64,000 bases of DNA from positions 1-64,000 of the forward strand of contig VTPC01000965.1 in assembly GCA_011009095.1 (NCBI GenBank), written 5' to 3'. The notes under the pieces are model-generated. The model was not told the origin of the DNA and did no database searches. It saw nothing but the letters and a program-made list of their open reading frames with translations. The position numbers and the translations under genes were made by a program. Positions 43,716 to 56,400 of this stretch are shown in pieces. Source of the stretch: Ignelater luminosus. Taxonomy: Eukaryota > Arthropoda > Insecta > Coleoptera > Elateridae. Position 1 is the stretch's first letter; every line of letters starts with the position of its first letter.

Positions 43716-43999
43716 TCAGTTAGGTTTGAAAAGTTGCAGAACGAAGTCGGTTTGTTTTATAATTTCAAAAACGTACAGACGTGTAGTTTTTTGTTTGTTT
43801 TGGTTAACGTATAAAAAGTAACAACAAGTTTACGTGAACTTTTAGAGAAATCGATTTTTCAAAATCTCTCGATTGTGAAACGCATTGTAGTAACCTCGAA
43901 ACGTTGTATGAGTAACTGTTTACTGTGAGGTTTTTGAAACCAACGACCTTTTTGTTGATGTCGGAACGGATTTAAAACATGAAGAGACGTTAAATACAG
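43716..43999 (+). promoter_or_regulatory. Possible Inr + DPE promoter with a noncoding first exon
   Basis: TCAGTT at 43716-43721 fits the arthropod initiator (A at +1 = 43718). AGTCG at 43745-43749 falls exactly at +28 to +32 and fits the DPE consensus RGWYV. There is no TATA box at -30. The following 280 bases are less AT-rich than the flanks, contain only short frames, and end in ACAG|GTAATG, a reasonable splice donor (exon end 43999). No downstream coding exon could be assigned, so this may be chance. Confidence 0.25.
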
Positions 44000-44004
44000 G
44001 TAAT

Positions 44005-45690
44005 GATGACAAAAATGTTTTGTTTTAAATATCACTTATCGTATGGTTATTTTGATACGTTTCAAATTAAATGTTTTTATAAGGAAAATGACCTTACAGT
44101 TTACAAATTAATAGGTTATGTGGTAATTAGTATATTATATTCTATGGAAACTGAAGGGTTTACTTACAGAATGTACTAATTTAAATTGGTTCAAATTAAA
44201 TCACCAGCTGTACTAACCAAACTAGAATATTGTCACTAATTAGTTAATTAGTAAACACAGGAAATGCCACAGCTCAAGTTTCAGTAATTTAATGCAAATA
44301 TTTTACAATTCCATAATCTCAAGGCAGTCACGTAATTAATACGATTTAATGAAAATGTAAAGATTTATAAGTTGATGTATTATTGCAGGTTTAATTAAAA
44401 AGATTTAAGTTGTACTCACAAGAGCAAATGCAGCTATTTGTAATAAAATCCTACACAGAAACTAGACAGAATAAAAAAAAAGGAAGAATACCTCATCAAA
44501 ATCCCTTACAACCCTGAATTTAGTTAATTAATTTTCCAACTTCCTCTACTAAAAATACATCTCTGGAGATGCTCGGTTTTCCTGACAACCCTTCAAAGTG
44601 ATGAACCGTGTACTAGTTACATGGCACACGAATTTGCAAATTAGATGACACCCTATTATAAGTTAAATTTTGTTGGAGACTAAAGATAAAAAAGTCAATT
44701 GTGGTAGAAGAAATTAAATATAAAATTCCTGTTAGAAGCTATTAATTATCATTTTGCCGCTAATATCCTTGAAAATATTTAATTGTATGTACTTAACAAT
44801 AAATAGTTGACGTAATAAATTGCAATAATATCGCAAATATTATTTATGCAAAACCTAATAATAACACTAATAATAAAAATGAAAAACAAATCGATTATCT
44901 ATATTTACAAAACATCGAAATTACACTAATTAATGGAAATTGAAAGGCTATTTAAAAAGTTATAGTAAATAACAAAATTTGAATTGTAAATAACACATAA
45001 ATATTGTTTCTGTAGGTAAGTAGATCAGACAAGACTGAAATTTAAAATTGAATTCACTTTTTCAGACTACTAAAACTGTTTCTTGTGTAGAATTAATAAA
45101 TTTTAGGCAAAAACGTGGGCAAGTACGTTTAAAATTGAAAGCAATGCTCTCGATGTAAGCACTCCTTTTAAAAAAAAGGAGAACGAATTAAAAATACTTA
45201 TTAGTTGGTGAAATTGATACTTGCGTTATCTAATTAGTATCTGTGTTTTTAATTGGACACGAGAACCTTTGATAAAATGCTAATTAATCTTGATTATGCT
45301 TGTAAAAATAACCAGATGATGATTGTTTGCTTGGAATCAAATAAAATAATAATAAGGAAACGTTAGAAACAAACATGCCTGTCCTGAAAAGAAAACTACG
45401 TGAGAACAGAAGAAAAATATCTTGTTAAAGCAAGCAGATTGAAAAATATACCTGTGAAGTTTCAGTTAATTTTTTGTATCTCTACATCTTGGGAGATTCC
45501 ATTTTGTATTTCCCTGTTAGACTGCATTGTTTCCATATCGAGTTTTCGATTTGTTGCTCAAAACTCAAAATTGAAGATAATACAACCGTAAAACCTGTTT
45601 ACTGAAGAATGTCTTGTAGAAAGGTATATTCAGGTGTTGAAAGTAAATATCCATTCTTGGGATAAACAGGCTTCTATCCTCAGAATCATC
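44005..45690. other. AT-rich DNA without recognisable genes
   Basis: If the preceding exon is real this would be intron. No motif-bearing frame, no clear repeats. Confidence 0.4.
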
Positions 45691-45698
45691 TAGACGGA

Positions 45699-46860
45699 TG
45701 TTAGGGTGTATTTCGTTCTCATAACATGAAATACGTTTTGGCGAAGGGTAGATATGGTCGCGGGTATGGGAAGGGTTGGCGTGACGCACGCTGCAGCTGT
45801 TTGGGAATATTCAGTCTGAAGAAGCCAAAGAAGCGCTGCCATTTTTAAATGCATCAAAAGATTTGTGTTGATATTTATACTTACAACCTGCCTGTGGCGA
45901 GGTGCTTTCAGAAGGGAGAGACCTCTCAATAATCTTTATGAGCTAAAGTTGAATTTTCCACGACTGGAACGTAGAACATCTCGGATTCTAACAGACTTGT
46001 TGTGTAATCGACCGATTTTGCATGTTTCGACTTATAAAATAGTGTTGAATAAATACTTGTACTGAATTTTCCAAAACTGGTTTAGGTTTTATTTATTTTT
46101 ACTTTTCATATTGAACTAAGGGCTTACGAACTTTGTTGTATGTAAATAGAGTGTCAATTGAACTTCGTTATATATAAACAATACCTTTAGGGCTTGTTAC
46201 AAATAGGCCAGGATAGCAACTAGTGTCTTTTGCGTGCAATTTTGTTACATAATCGCGCAAAGAAAAAAGAGTTTTGTTCTTGACCTAATTCCAAAGACTT
46301 TAACTTTGATTTCTGTTTCTGTGACCCACTCACAAACATGTGATAAGTAATAAGAATTTGCATTTACTGGATCCCCACTTTTGATTTTTCTAGTTTCTAC
46401 AATCGCCCATCTACAGGACACTCGTACTGGTCATGATCAAGGTAACTGGTTTTCTCCTGATATAGAAATATCCTACTACCTCTAGTCAAAAGATTGACAG
46501 CGATCTTTCTAGATGAGCTATGGAATGCTAATGATACATTACTGTACAATAATAACAGTAGTAGTATACCAAAGCGGGTTCTTGCCCACCAAGAGTGAGA
46601 ACGACTTGACTGAGAATGCCTGAGAGAGTTTACGAGCAAAGTTTAAAGTGGATGTGGATGTGTGCAGTGCAGAGGGAGTAGAAAACTATAGCCGGAGTTG
46701 CGAGAATCAGGCACCGGAATCCAGGAGCCGGGAGGCGAGAATATCCAGCTGTCGGCTTTCTGTAGATAGGACAACGCTGATAGATCTAGGTATATGAACG
46801 GGTGGAAGGTTCAGCACATGATTCATCATTTATTCAAGTTTGGATGTTCTAGAGGCTTTG
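45699..46860 (+). repeat. LTR-like repeat, copy 1 (possibly solo)
   Basis: Colinear with 47751-48850. Shared blocks include TGTTAGGG (45699), TTTTGGCGA..G (45737), GGGAAGGGTTGG/AAAAGGGTTGG, a GTTGA.TAAA.ACTTG.ACTGAATT block (46044), GGGCTTAC.AACTTTG.TGTATGTAAAT (46119), CACTCAC (46327), a CACCA.GAG block (46589), AAGT..ATGT.GATGTGTG (46646) and GG.TGGAAGGTT.AGCACAT (46801). It starts with TG, as LTRs do. A right boundary was not defined. Confidence 0.6.
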
Positions 46861-46869
46861 ATAGAATAT

Positions 46870-47745
46870 GGCCAGCTTTAGCTGTTGTTAGAAGTTGATT
46901 GGTTTCATCATTTGTCAAGGTAAAGAAATTTCCACCTGTTGATAAAGGTTCAGCAGTTGAAAATCTCAGAAAGACATTATAGGTTTGTTGATAGATAATA
47001 GTACAACAGACAGAACAACAATAACTTGTACACTTACGAGAGAATTTCTTATAGAAAGAAGGTAATATAAAACTTGCCTTCTAATGCTTCTAATATAAAT
47101 GTCCTCGAAGGTATACATCTCTAACTCCGACCCAGAAAGCGTCCGATCAACAGACGACCTGGAAAACAGTAGAAGGAAAGGGCAGTGCTAGAAGCAAAGG
47201 TAAAATATTACCAATCCACTCTGCGCATCTCGCACACAATTTGTCTACACTCGACGAATAAGATGGCCTATGGCTGTACAGAATCACCAAGACTAACACA
47301 GTCGACAACTTTATACATCCGCGCTCCACACAGAGCTTGAAGACCATTGAAGTGCCACTCTACAAAGGACAGCGAAAACAAAAAAATAAAAGAAAGAAAT
47401 GCAACGTTTCGTCTGTTGAATCAACAATTGTAACCCTTCTTCGACACCTACGTAACCAGATGAACTCAAGAATCCCTTAATACCAACAGCTTCTAAGATT
47501 ATTTTGTATTTTTATGTCTTTTTTCAATTAATCTCGATGATATTTCTAGTACGTCTCTGCTGCATTTCAAGTCATGCAATGCAATGTAAGTTTATTGAAA
47601 CATTTTTTGAGAATCAGTCTTGGACATTGAGATGTATACTCATATTTATTCTAAATGTCAAAATAATTCGTTTCACAACACAAAACTTTCATATATTCAA
47701 CGACTGAAAGTCTTAGAACAAACAGACTAGTGAATCAACCCATTT
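46870..47745. other. Spacer between the two LTR-like repeats, no gene seen
   Basis: No gag or pol motif was found, so copy 1 is probably not the 5' LTR of a full element at this site. A short frame at 47147-47347 (minus) has no recognisable domain. Confidence 0.4.
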
Positions 47746-47750
47746 GTTTA

Positions 47751-49005
47751 TGTTAGGGAGTATTCTGCTTGCATAATGAAAATAATAATTTTGGCGATGG
47801 CTAGATGCGGCCGCGGGATGTGAAAAGGGTTGGAGTGATTCTCACTTCACCGCAACGGTTTGACAGTATTGTCGTTTGCATCGAGTCGAGGAAGTGCGAA
47901 CTCCTGTCGACGCTACAACTTTAAAATAAACTGTGTTGAGTAAACACTTGCACTGAATTCTGCACGGCTCGTTTAGAATCTATTTAATGAGGGCTTACTA
48001 ACTTTGCTGTATGTAAATGAATCAGGTGAGAATTATTGTTTGGTGTACGAAGTTTTACATTGTGACTTTATTGGACTGCAAATGAGTTTGTATAAGTTGA
48101 GAATTTGTCGAGGAATTTGTAGAGTATCAAGTGAACTGGACTTATCTTTGATTTCGAGCTGTCGTGAACACATGAATGATGCCATTAGGTTTTCCCCTGT
48201 TTTTTGCCTGCTACAAACTTTAAGCAAAACCTGTACCTTAAAATCTGCTTGATAAGTAGTTGCCCAGTAGATTTTTTTTCTTATTGTTGATTTTAATCCA
48301 AAGACTGCAGATTTGATTCTTCTTCGATCTTTGATTCACTCACTAACCAGATGAACCCAAAGCTGAACATTACGCTAGCGAATAGAAATTTACGTTTACC
48401 TGATTCTTATCTTTTTTGCCATCCATTTACCCATCTGGTCACTCACTTCTGATCGATTTAAAAATATTCTACTGTGTCTAGTCAAAGAATTGATAACATT
48501 CGCCTAAATAATGAATCTGCTAAAACCACTTACCTATTATTGATCCTTTTAGATGAGCTGTAGCAAGTTAATACTACATTGTGCACAATAATAATAATAA
48601 TAATAATACTAAACTAAAGCTGGTTCTAGTCCACCAGGAGGTGGTTTGGATGTGAGTGGCTGAAAGAGGTTGGGAGCAGAGTTTGAAGTGAATGTTGATG
48701 TGTGAGTAGATAGCTACAGCAGAAGTTCCGGTAACCAGATACCGGAGTTTAGGAACCGAGTGGCAGAAATCCGGCTTTCAGCTTAGAAAAGACATAGCTT
48801 ATAGGTCTAACTATGTGAAGAGTTGGAAGGTTTAGCACATCTTCCTCTTAGAAAGCAAACAAGTTTTCAAGTTCTCATCATTCCAGCGTTTAATTAACCC
48901 GAGAGGTAGACCAGCCCGTGTTTGTTATAGCAAAGTATCCGCTTGCTTAGTAAACACAAGTGTTTGCTCCGTTGCGTGACTATCCAGTTATTGTCGACGT
49001 CGAGA
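47751..49005 (+). repeat. LTR-like repeat, copy 2, upstream of gypsy pol remnants
   Basis: Matches 45699-46860 as listed there; starts TGTTAGGG. It is followed at about 49005 by AATTGCGCCCACCGTG, which resembles the GGCGCCCA(A/C)CGTG junction after the 5' LTR of many gypsy elements. That is why the end is placed there. It includes an (AAT)n microsatellite at 48586-48608. Confidence 0.6.
48586..48608 (+). repeat. (AAT)n microsatellite
   Basis: Seven to eight perfect AAT units inside the second LTR-like repeat; copy 1 has only a short AATAATAA at the same place (about 46548). Confidence 0.9.
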
Positions 49006-49739
49006 ATTGCGCCCACCGTGAAGACATAAGTGGAGTTGCAGGAGAGAATTCTTCTAGGTAGTTGATCTTCGAGAAATCTTGCCTGGAAGTTTTGATTTAA
49101 GGATAGTTAGGATGAATTATTCAGACCTAAAGTATTAAAGCATCTGCAAGAGTTGGAAGATGAATCTGACGGAGACTCCGACTCTTACGATTTATGTGTG
49201 TTAAAAGAACTCCAATATTCAAATCTATACGCTCGACTGCAAATGTTGCGAGCTTATCTCTGATTGCTGTGTCTTCACAAGATTCGGTAAATGTAGAAAA
49301 GGAAACTGCTGCCGTTGATATCTCCACTCCACTCTCCGATACCGAATGAACTTATAGACACGAACTCTGACTTTTCTAAAGGTCTTGGCCAGTCAGTCAT
49401 CCGCAGATTTTGTACCATTCTACCTCCGATTATGCGAGTGCCTCTGAGAGTAGCAGTGTGACTAGTACAAGCAGTAATAAAGTGACTAAGCTGCTTATAT
49501 TCAAACTACGACAATTTATAAAAGTATGAGCTGTTGGAAGTGTAAAAATAGGTTACAGGCTTTACGAGTGTAGGAGACTTCGTGGTAAATTTTCTTTCAA
49601 GTGTATATAGAAGCAAGTCAATAGTAGACAGTGTCCCCGAATTGTTCATACTCTTTATTAGCCAAGAAAGCATACTTCAATATCAATCTAAATATTTCCT
49701 GCCAATATAACCTCAAACATCTACAGGAATCACAAGATT

Positions 49740-50690
49740 TCATACGGCCGGCCGGTGGCAGATGTTCCTTCATCGGTATGCGCAACTGGCCGTGAGATTA
49801 GACAGTGCCTTCATCGGTATCAAAGAGGCCTTGTCGCAGTCACTGTTCCTGAACCGACCATCACCCCATCTGTCATTTGTGCTCTAAATTGATGTTAGCT
49901 CGGTGGGCCTGGGATCTGTGTAGTGTCAACTGAAAGACAACGGAGAGAGGTAAATCGTTACATAATGTCATTCAAATGAACAAGAATGCCTGATCGTGGT
50001 ATAGACGATTGAAAGACATCGCTACTATCTTGATAACTGACAATCGAGTTCTGACCTGATTAAGCTTCGCCCAGCACACGAATGCAAAGTTGTTGCGATG
50101 ATTGTTTATCTTCCAAATCGAACATTGCGCGGGAGAAAACCAACAAGGTCCCAGACGCCCTATCACGGGAGCTCGGCAAAGAGATGAAACGGTTCCTGCC
50201 TCCAATGTCCGAGAGGTTGTCTGAGAAAACGTCGCCAACTCACGCCGTGTGTATGATCAATCTAGCTACCATCCCGGACGAAGTAAGAGAAGCCCAACAG
50301 CGACGTCCTGGCCTTGCCGTCAATGCTAACGGACGACAAATCTATAACAAGAAGCTGACTTTCAGTTGTATATGGTGGAAGGAGGGGCATCGTATAGGGT
50401 CGGTCGAGATGTTCAAGGAGTTTGATAAAACGTCATCTATGCCTATTGCGACCGAAGAAACCATTTGGTCGCTCCGTGAACAGTATTTTTGGTCCAATAT
50501 GGTCAAGAACACTGCAAACCAAAAAATAAAGAAAACCTCTTGTCCAAGAAGCGTTTCGCTGTGGGCAAACAAGTCCTACTCCGCGGGCAACCCACATCTG
50601 GGTCTGCGTAGGAAGGCTCGTACGTCATTAGATGGTTGGAAGGAGATCGTTCCTGTCTTATTGACAAAGGTCTTTGTCTGGCGTCACTAG
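49740..50690 (+). pseudogene. gypsy RNase H and integrase zinc-binding remnant
   Basis: Plus-strand readings: AFIGIKEALSQSLFLNRPSPHLSFVLQIDVSSVGLGSVQ (49810-49925) is the RT-RNase H junction F..LK.AL...P.L..P.....F.L.TDAS..GLGAV. EQECLIVVQTIERHRYYL follows. In the long frame 50082-50690, KTNKVPDALSRELG is the N.VADALSR end of RNase H, and IATEETIWSLREQYFWSNM corresponds to the H2C2 domain (usual G..KT...L...YFWP.M), with the His pair not clear. The 202-codon frame becomes unrecognisable after about 50530. Position downstream of an LTR-like repeat fits one gypsy element with gag mostly lost. Confidence 0.8.
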
Positions 50691-50699
50691 TCCCACCAT

Positions 50700-51225
50700 A
50701 AATGAAACGACAAGATTAGTAAAAAATGGACAATCTTTGTGTTTTATGTTTACATTCTGATTCTTTTATATTTGCAACAGTTTATAATTATCTTGGTGTA
50801 ATTATGCATGTAAAGCCTTAATATTTCATTTTCTAAATAAATAGAACGAGAGGCCTGCAATATGAGAGTGTTGAGGCGCAGACATGTGGCTGCAGTATCT
50901 TCCCCACCTCCTGGCTTCACAAACGTCCATTTCTTGAAGAGAAAGTAGACATTGTTGTTGGGTTTTCGCACCCCATGTTCTCTTGGAGTTTAGAAGTTTC
51001 TTTCCTCACAGCCATCATCTCGCCCAGAGAACCAAACAGTAAACCATCAATGCTAACTCCAAGAATTCACTTCTCAGCTGTAACATGGGCTGTAATAGTG
51101 CAATACAGATCAATGTTAATGAATTATTAAACACCAAAACGCCATTAACCCCCCGTTATCCATTCATGTTGTTGTCTCAGTTGACACTGCCTCAACCACA
51201 CTTTACTAAAGTAAGCAGGATGGTG
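50700..51225. other. No recognisable gene
   Basis: Non-coding DNA between the gypsy remnant and the 1.3-kb repeat; no motif found. Confidence 0.4.
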
Positions 51226-51229
51226 TGTG

Positions 51230-52560
51230 TTTAATTTCAATTTCAGTAGCAAAGCGGTGGCTATGGCATGTTGCCTCCCTTATAAGTCCTTTCGCAGACC
51301 CTGACAAAAGATTTTTAGCTAGAGTAAGGAAGCATTACTGAACCGTAAGCGACAAAAGTCAGGCTTATCTAAAATCGCTGAAGACAGTTTTGCCCTTGGA
51401 GATTGAAACTTGACATACAGGAACTTTATTCAATTTGGTAGCATAACCGAAACGAGTTGTAGCAATATAGATGCAGAGAAAAAAAACAACTTAGAACTTA
51501 ATGTAAAAATAATAATAAGGGAATAGCTGCCTTGAAATTTTTTAAAGGGCCAGAAGTTTTTGAAATGTAATGAGGTGTCTTCGGCGTGAGCTAAATCAAA
51601 GGCCAAGTGATTTTATTACAGTTGTGAGAAATTCGATGTTACCAAGACTTTATTTAAGTGCTCGTGTCCGTCCCTTTCGGGAAATTAACAATGGAGTCAA
51701 ACCTTCCACAGGCTTCGAGGATTTCACCCGATGGGTCTCAGAAAATAGACGTCAGTTTGTCTGTAGTAAGGTTCTCGTTTATTATGTTTTCGAAAATGTC
51801 AAGGAGGATGGAAAATTAAATATCGCCGCTGAAGTTGATGGGGGGGGGGCAGATTTTTGCTTTACTAGACTTAGAAGCTAGTTGCTGAGAATCGTATTGT
51901 TCTTTGGGATTGTCTATAAATAAAGAAAACAATTCAAGTCGTCCTTCAATGGTGAGAAAATCAGAAATTGGGGTACACACGTTATTATACTAGGAACTGA
52001 TTTCCATAGAGCAATCTTTTGCTATCTAGAGAAACTTACATTTAGAACAAAACAAGAATTTCAAAAGAATGTGGTTCTTCGTGGTACTCTTGATCGTCAT
52101 CAACGACTAATTCTTTATGGTAAGTCAAAAACCATAAATTGAAGATTCGAAATTTTGATATCATGAAACAGATTACACTTATCTGAAATTGTAAAATCAT
52201 TATAATTGAGGCACGATCTAAGCTTCAATCTGTGAAACCACTATGGATGACAGTCGCTGCTAAGAAACTTTTGAATGAAAGTGAGAACCTAGACCCTTTT
52301 CACTATTTCATTACGATATTCCATGCAGTCTCCATTTAGCAAAGATACTGCCAAAGAACGAAGATTTGATGTTCTTTGGTATCAAACATTCTGACATTTC
52401 TCAACTAACAGGAAGGTGTCACGACTATCGAGTCGTAGATTCTTATGTGTTTGTAGGATATGCAAAGCCGATTTCTCATGGTATGCAAAAATTCTACGAG
52501 TTTTCCGTTCTTATGTCAGCAAAATCTCTCTTTTTGATGTTCAAGATCTTGACTTGATCT
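51230..52560 (+). repeat. Copy 2 of an unclassified ~1.3-kb dispersed repeat
   Basis: Colinear with 7960-9240 in the same orientation, moderately diverged. Local readings include PFADPDKRFLARVRKHY (51289-51340), RFHYSCGKFDVTKT-like with substitutions (about 51615), and LLNESENLDPFHYFITIFHA (about 52265). These look like fragments of one protein, but stops interrupt them. It has a G-run at 51840. See copy 1 for the possible gag link. Confidence 0.6.
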
Positions 52561-52609
52561 GTTAGATTCCTACCATAGTTTTGTGATCACTGATCAGTAA
52601 TTAACAAGA

Positions 52610-53240
52610 TTAGTCAAACCAATATTTAATATTATCATTTTATACTGTTTATCAAAGATGATTATTGCAAATACACAGCGTATGTACGTAAAAAATATTA
52701 ATGATAAACACTGATAAAAATGTATATCATTGCTTCATTGGCTTATCATGTTGTAAGTGTATTTGCAAGAACGTAAATAACATTAATAATTTTGAAAATC
52801 ATAATGAGTTTTTTAACCTTAGGAAAAAAGCTATTTTTGACTATTTTACAATATCAATTTGGCTATATTAAATAACGGAATGTTGTAACCTGAAAATCCA
52901 TTAAAATAATTTTAGCATTTATTATCCACGTTGTTATGTTTACTGATACTAAACAACTTTGAAATATTCAAAAGTATCTTAGAATTCTGAAAATTTGCAT
53001 AAACTGAAAAGGTATAAATATTTTATTGCCATTAGTCTTTTTATTAATGAATTCCAAAAGTTTTAGACTTGAAATTTTATAAATAGAAATCTCATCTTCG
53101 TGTTATCAACTTTTTTCAAATTTTTGTTCACCTTAATTTAATTTTATAAACTTTTGATTGCACAAATTTTCCTACAACGCTAAACAACGAAAAGAAAAAG
53201 AAAGAATTAAATCAACAATCGAACCAAACCGCAATTACCA
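52610..53240. other. AT-rich DNA, nothing recognised
   Basis: Only AT-rich, low-complexity sequence. Confidence 0.4.
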
Positions 53241-53483
53241 TTAAAACAAAACATTGGTAATTATTACGTACACAATTCCCAATTTACTATTAGTATTTGA
53301 AAGTTTCGTAAACTTTTTGTTTGCTTTCGTTATGGTCGGGTCGTTCGCCCCCAATTTGCAAGTCAAACCAGAGAACCGGCCTTCCTTCGAGGAATCCACT
53401 AGCTTCTTCCGCTTATGCAATTTTGTACCGTTGCAAAGACGTGCTACGATTACAATAAACATCAAATTTGAAACGTGAGGCAT
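53241..53483. other. GC-richer island open on both strands, possible exon
   Basis: Both strands are open across nearly the same stretch: 74 codons plus (53254-53478), 80 codons minus (53483-53241). The interval 53335-53470 is much richer in G+C and CpG than its surroundings. On the minus strand a splice-acceptor-like TTTATTGTAATCGTAG precedes a frame reading LHKRKKLVDSSKEGRFSGLT; on the plus strand the frame reads ..FAPNLQVKPENRPSFEEST... I recognise neither. It could be an isolated exon of a gene extending beyond what I can see, or a regulatory island. Confidence 0.2.
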
Positions 53484-53599
53484 TAGAAGATATTCCGGAG
53501 AGGAGTTTTAGTGGTCGAATTGAATGTTGACGACGATGAAAATTGAAAGGTGTACGTACCCGTGGGCCTCTTTACAGGTACGTGGGCGCAAATTAATTT

Positions 53600-56400
53600 A
53601 AAAAAGAATATTGGAACAAACTTTGATTGGGTGGATCAGGTACGAATTAATTAAAGAAACCAGGTCAAGATATGTTAAATGGTTGATAATCGTATCGGGT
53701 TTCAAAATCAAAACTACCTCTCGTGCAATTAAATTAAAGAGCAATAATTAATTTGTTTTGCAAAATGAAAACAGTGGAAGATTTTGTTTTTGGGCAGTGA
53801 CAGGAAATTGATTTATCTTACAAGGAAAAGAATTGAGAATAGTCTACTATCACCAACAAGCAATTTTGAAAATAATATTAAAAAAATGATTAATTTCAGC
53901 TTCACAATCAGTTTTTAGTCTTTTTCTTTGTATTGTCACACAAAACTGTCATTATATCACTCTCGCTTGATGTATATTTAAAATTATAGAGTGAACGCGA
54001 ACGTTAAATAATTTTTAACCCCTTTTAATGTGCAAAAAAGAACAGGAATTACGCGTTTTGCTTCTACTAATAGACCTGTTTTTTCGGTTACTGCCACATT
54101 TCAACATTTCTTCCTTACGGAAAGGGATTTACTTTCTATGGTAATCAACAACGATGGTTTTTGCACATTTGTATTCTTTTTGTTGCTATTAGGATTCTGC
54201 TAATTTATTTCTTTGGGTATCTTCAAAACGGAAGGAAAAATAAAGAGAGATGCTCACAAATTCTCTTAATTGTAAACTGTGTAAATTATGTTAAATTTAA
54301 AACCTTCTGTTAGGATTTTGTAACACTTGTTTTAGGTTGCGTAGATTTTAAGACGTCTTGTTGTATTACACACACAACATTACAAAATTTATTGGAATCC
54401 TAACTCAAGTCTTGTACGTGGCCTAAAAAGATGTTCTGCAATCTTCTTAATTTACATTTAAGGAAGTGTTTTAGTTACATATGCTTCAGTTAATTTTCCA
54501 GCGGCATAAGAAATGTTTGTTTTCTTTTTTTAAATGTCATTGATAGTACTTGACATACTATTACGAATACTTGATTTTGATTACCGGGAATTGATATTCA
54601 TGAAACTATGCAGGGTTTGTTCATTTTCTTTAGAGAAATTGTAAAGAAGAAAATTAAAGCTTGCTGTATTGCCAATTAGTTAGAACGTCTTTTATTTTTT
54701 TTAAGATGAATGTACGTACTTAGTGGTCGTACCTAATTCTTATTGTTACTTGACTTTTTACGTCTTAGTTACTAATTTTGTAATCTCCACACCAACGCTG
54801 ATGAAAGGAACCAAAATTTGATTTTTATGTATAACTCGATTTAGGTTTATCCTGAGTTCAAAGGACCTTTATTTCTGCGACAGCATCAAGAAGGTAAAGA
54901 AGCATTATCAGTCTGCTTTTGAAGACTCCTATATAGATTTCCCAAATATTGAAAAATAAAGAGTGAGATATGTCTGTCACTTTTTTTTTAAGTTCAAGTA
55001 ATTCGTTAAATAGCAGAGTGGTAACCATGAAATAACTTGGTTTTTGAAAATGTTACCCTTGTCCTCTAAAACGACTAAATAAATGGTAAGAAAGGTGTTT
55101 GTGAACAGTTGAGCCAGTATTGCTTTAATACAGCCAATCCATATCGAAAAAAGACAATTCTTCGATGTTTAGATTTAAGTTATAAGCAGAATGCACTAAA
55201 TAAAAAACACACATGCGTATCATACCGATACTCCGTGTATCAGGAATGCTTTAATCTTTCATTAGAGAAAACAATCATCGGTTGTGTTATAGCTCCAGAA
55301 GCAGCAAAATTAAACATTGCTGTGAGATTTTACTTTGCCTCTCCCTACGTATCTCATACACATTTTTGGTACCTACAGATGCGATAACTTTCCCTAATTT
55401 AGGGCAAAAAAAGAAAACAAGTTTCGTTCTCGTTGTATACCTTCATTAGATCATTTAGTATGGAAAAATAGTCTTTAGCCTCCAGATAATCATCTATTTC
55501 AGCAAATCATTGTTTTGTGTGAGCCTCGGATACATTGAATGGAGCTGGTGTAACAGCTTCTGGCGAGAACAGGATGACGAGCCATAAAAAATTTATACCT
55601 ATGTTCTTCTAAAACAAAAACAAAAATTTCAAGACTTAGCCACTTTTATGACCTGAAACATTATTTCGGAAAGGATTCTTTCTTTTGTCAGCATCTAGAA
55701 ATTTTTCAGGCATCTGAATATAAAGACTCTTGAAAAACGAGTTAATACAAAAAGATTTCGAACTTTGCATTATGCATCGAGAAAATAATTAAAGGCAACC
55801 TTAAACTCCATAACTCTGATGATTCTAAACAAACACATAACTCACTAGTAGGTTAAGAACAATAACTTACGAGCCTAGTGTGCTAATATTCTTTTTGCGT
55901 TTCATAACACACTAGCATCATGGATAAATTTACGTGCTACTGATACTTATATGATTGAAGCAATGAAAAGTTTGTGTTCAAAACTAATCATCTAGCTAAT
56001 TTACAATTGTGTTACTTTTAGCTTCTTAAGTTACTTTTCATTTAGGCGAAAAGAACACCTTCTATTCTTTTCGAAGTTAAATTGTGTTGTGAGGCCTGAT
56101 ACAATACATAATAGCTTCCAAAGGCAGCACTCTTTCACTCCTCCAATTCATTGCGCTTGGACTCAATAAATTTTCCGATTTGCATCAGTAAGATTAAACA
56201 ACTTTTGTATTTTATGCCCTACAAGGTAAATGGCATAGAGTATCAGTGGTTAAAAAGTATGTAAAGACGGTACTTACGTTAAATGAGATTAGAGTCCTAA
56301 GTGGTTTTGCTCCATTCTTATTTTAGTGTTGACTGTTTTATCACACAACCAAATCCTTGCGATTCCATTATTTCAGGGTAAGCAAGGCTTTAATTTGGGC
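53600..56400. other. AT-rich DNA without recognisable genes
   Basis: No motif-bearing frame; the 92-codon frame at 55109-55387 has no family I know. Confidence 0.4.
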
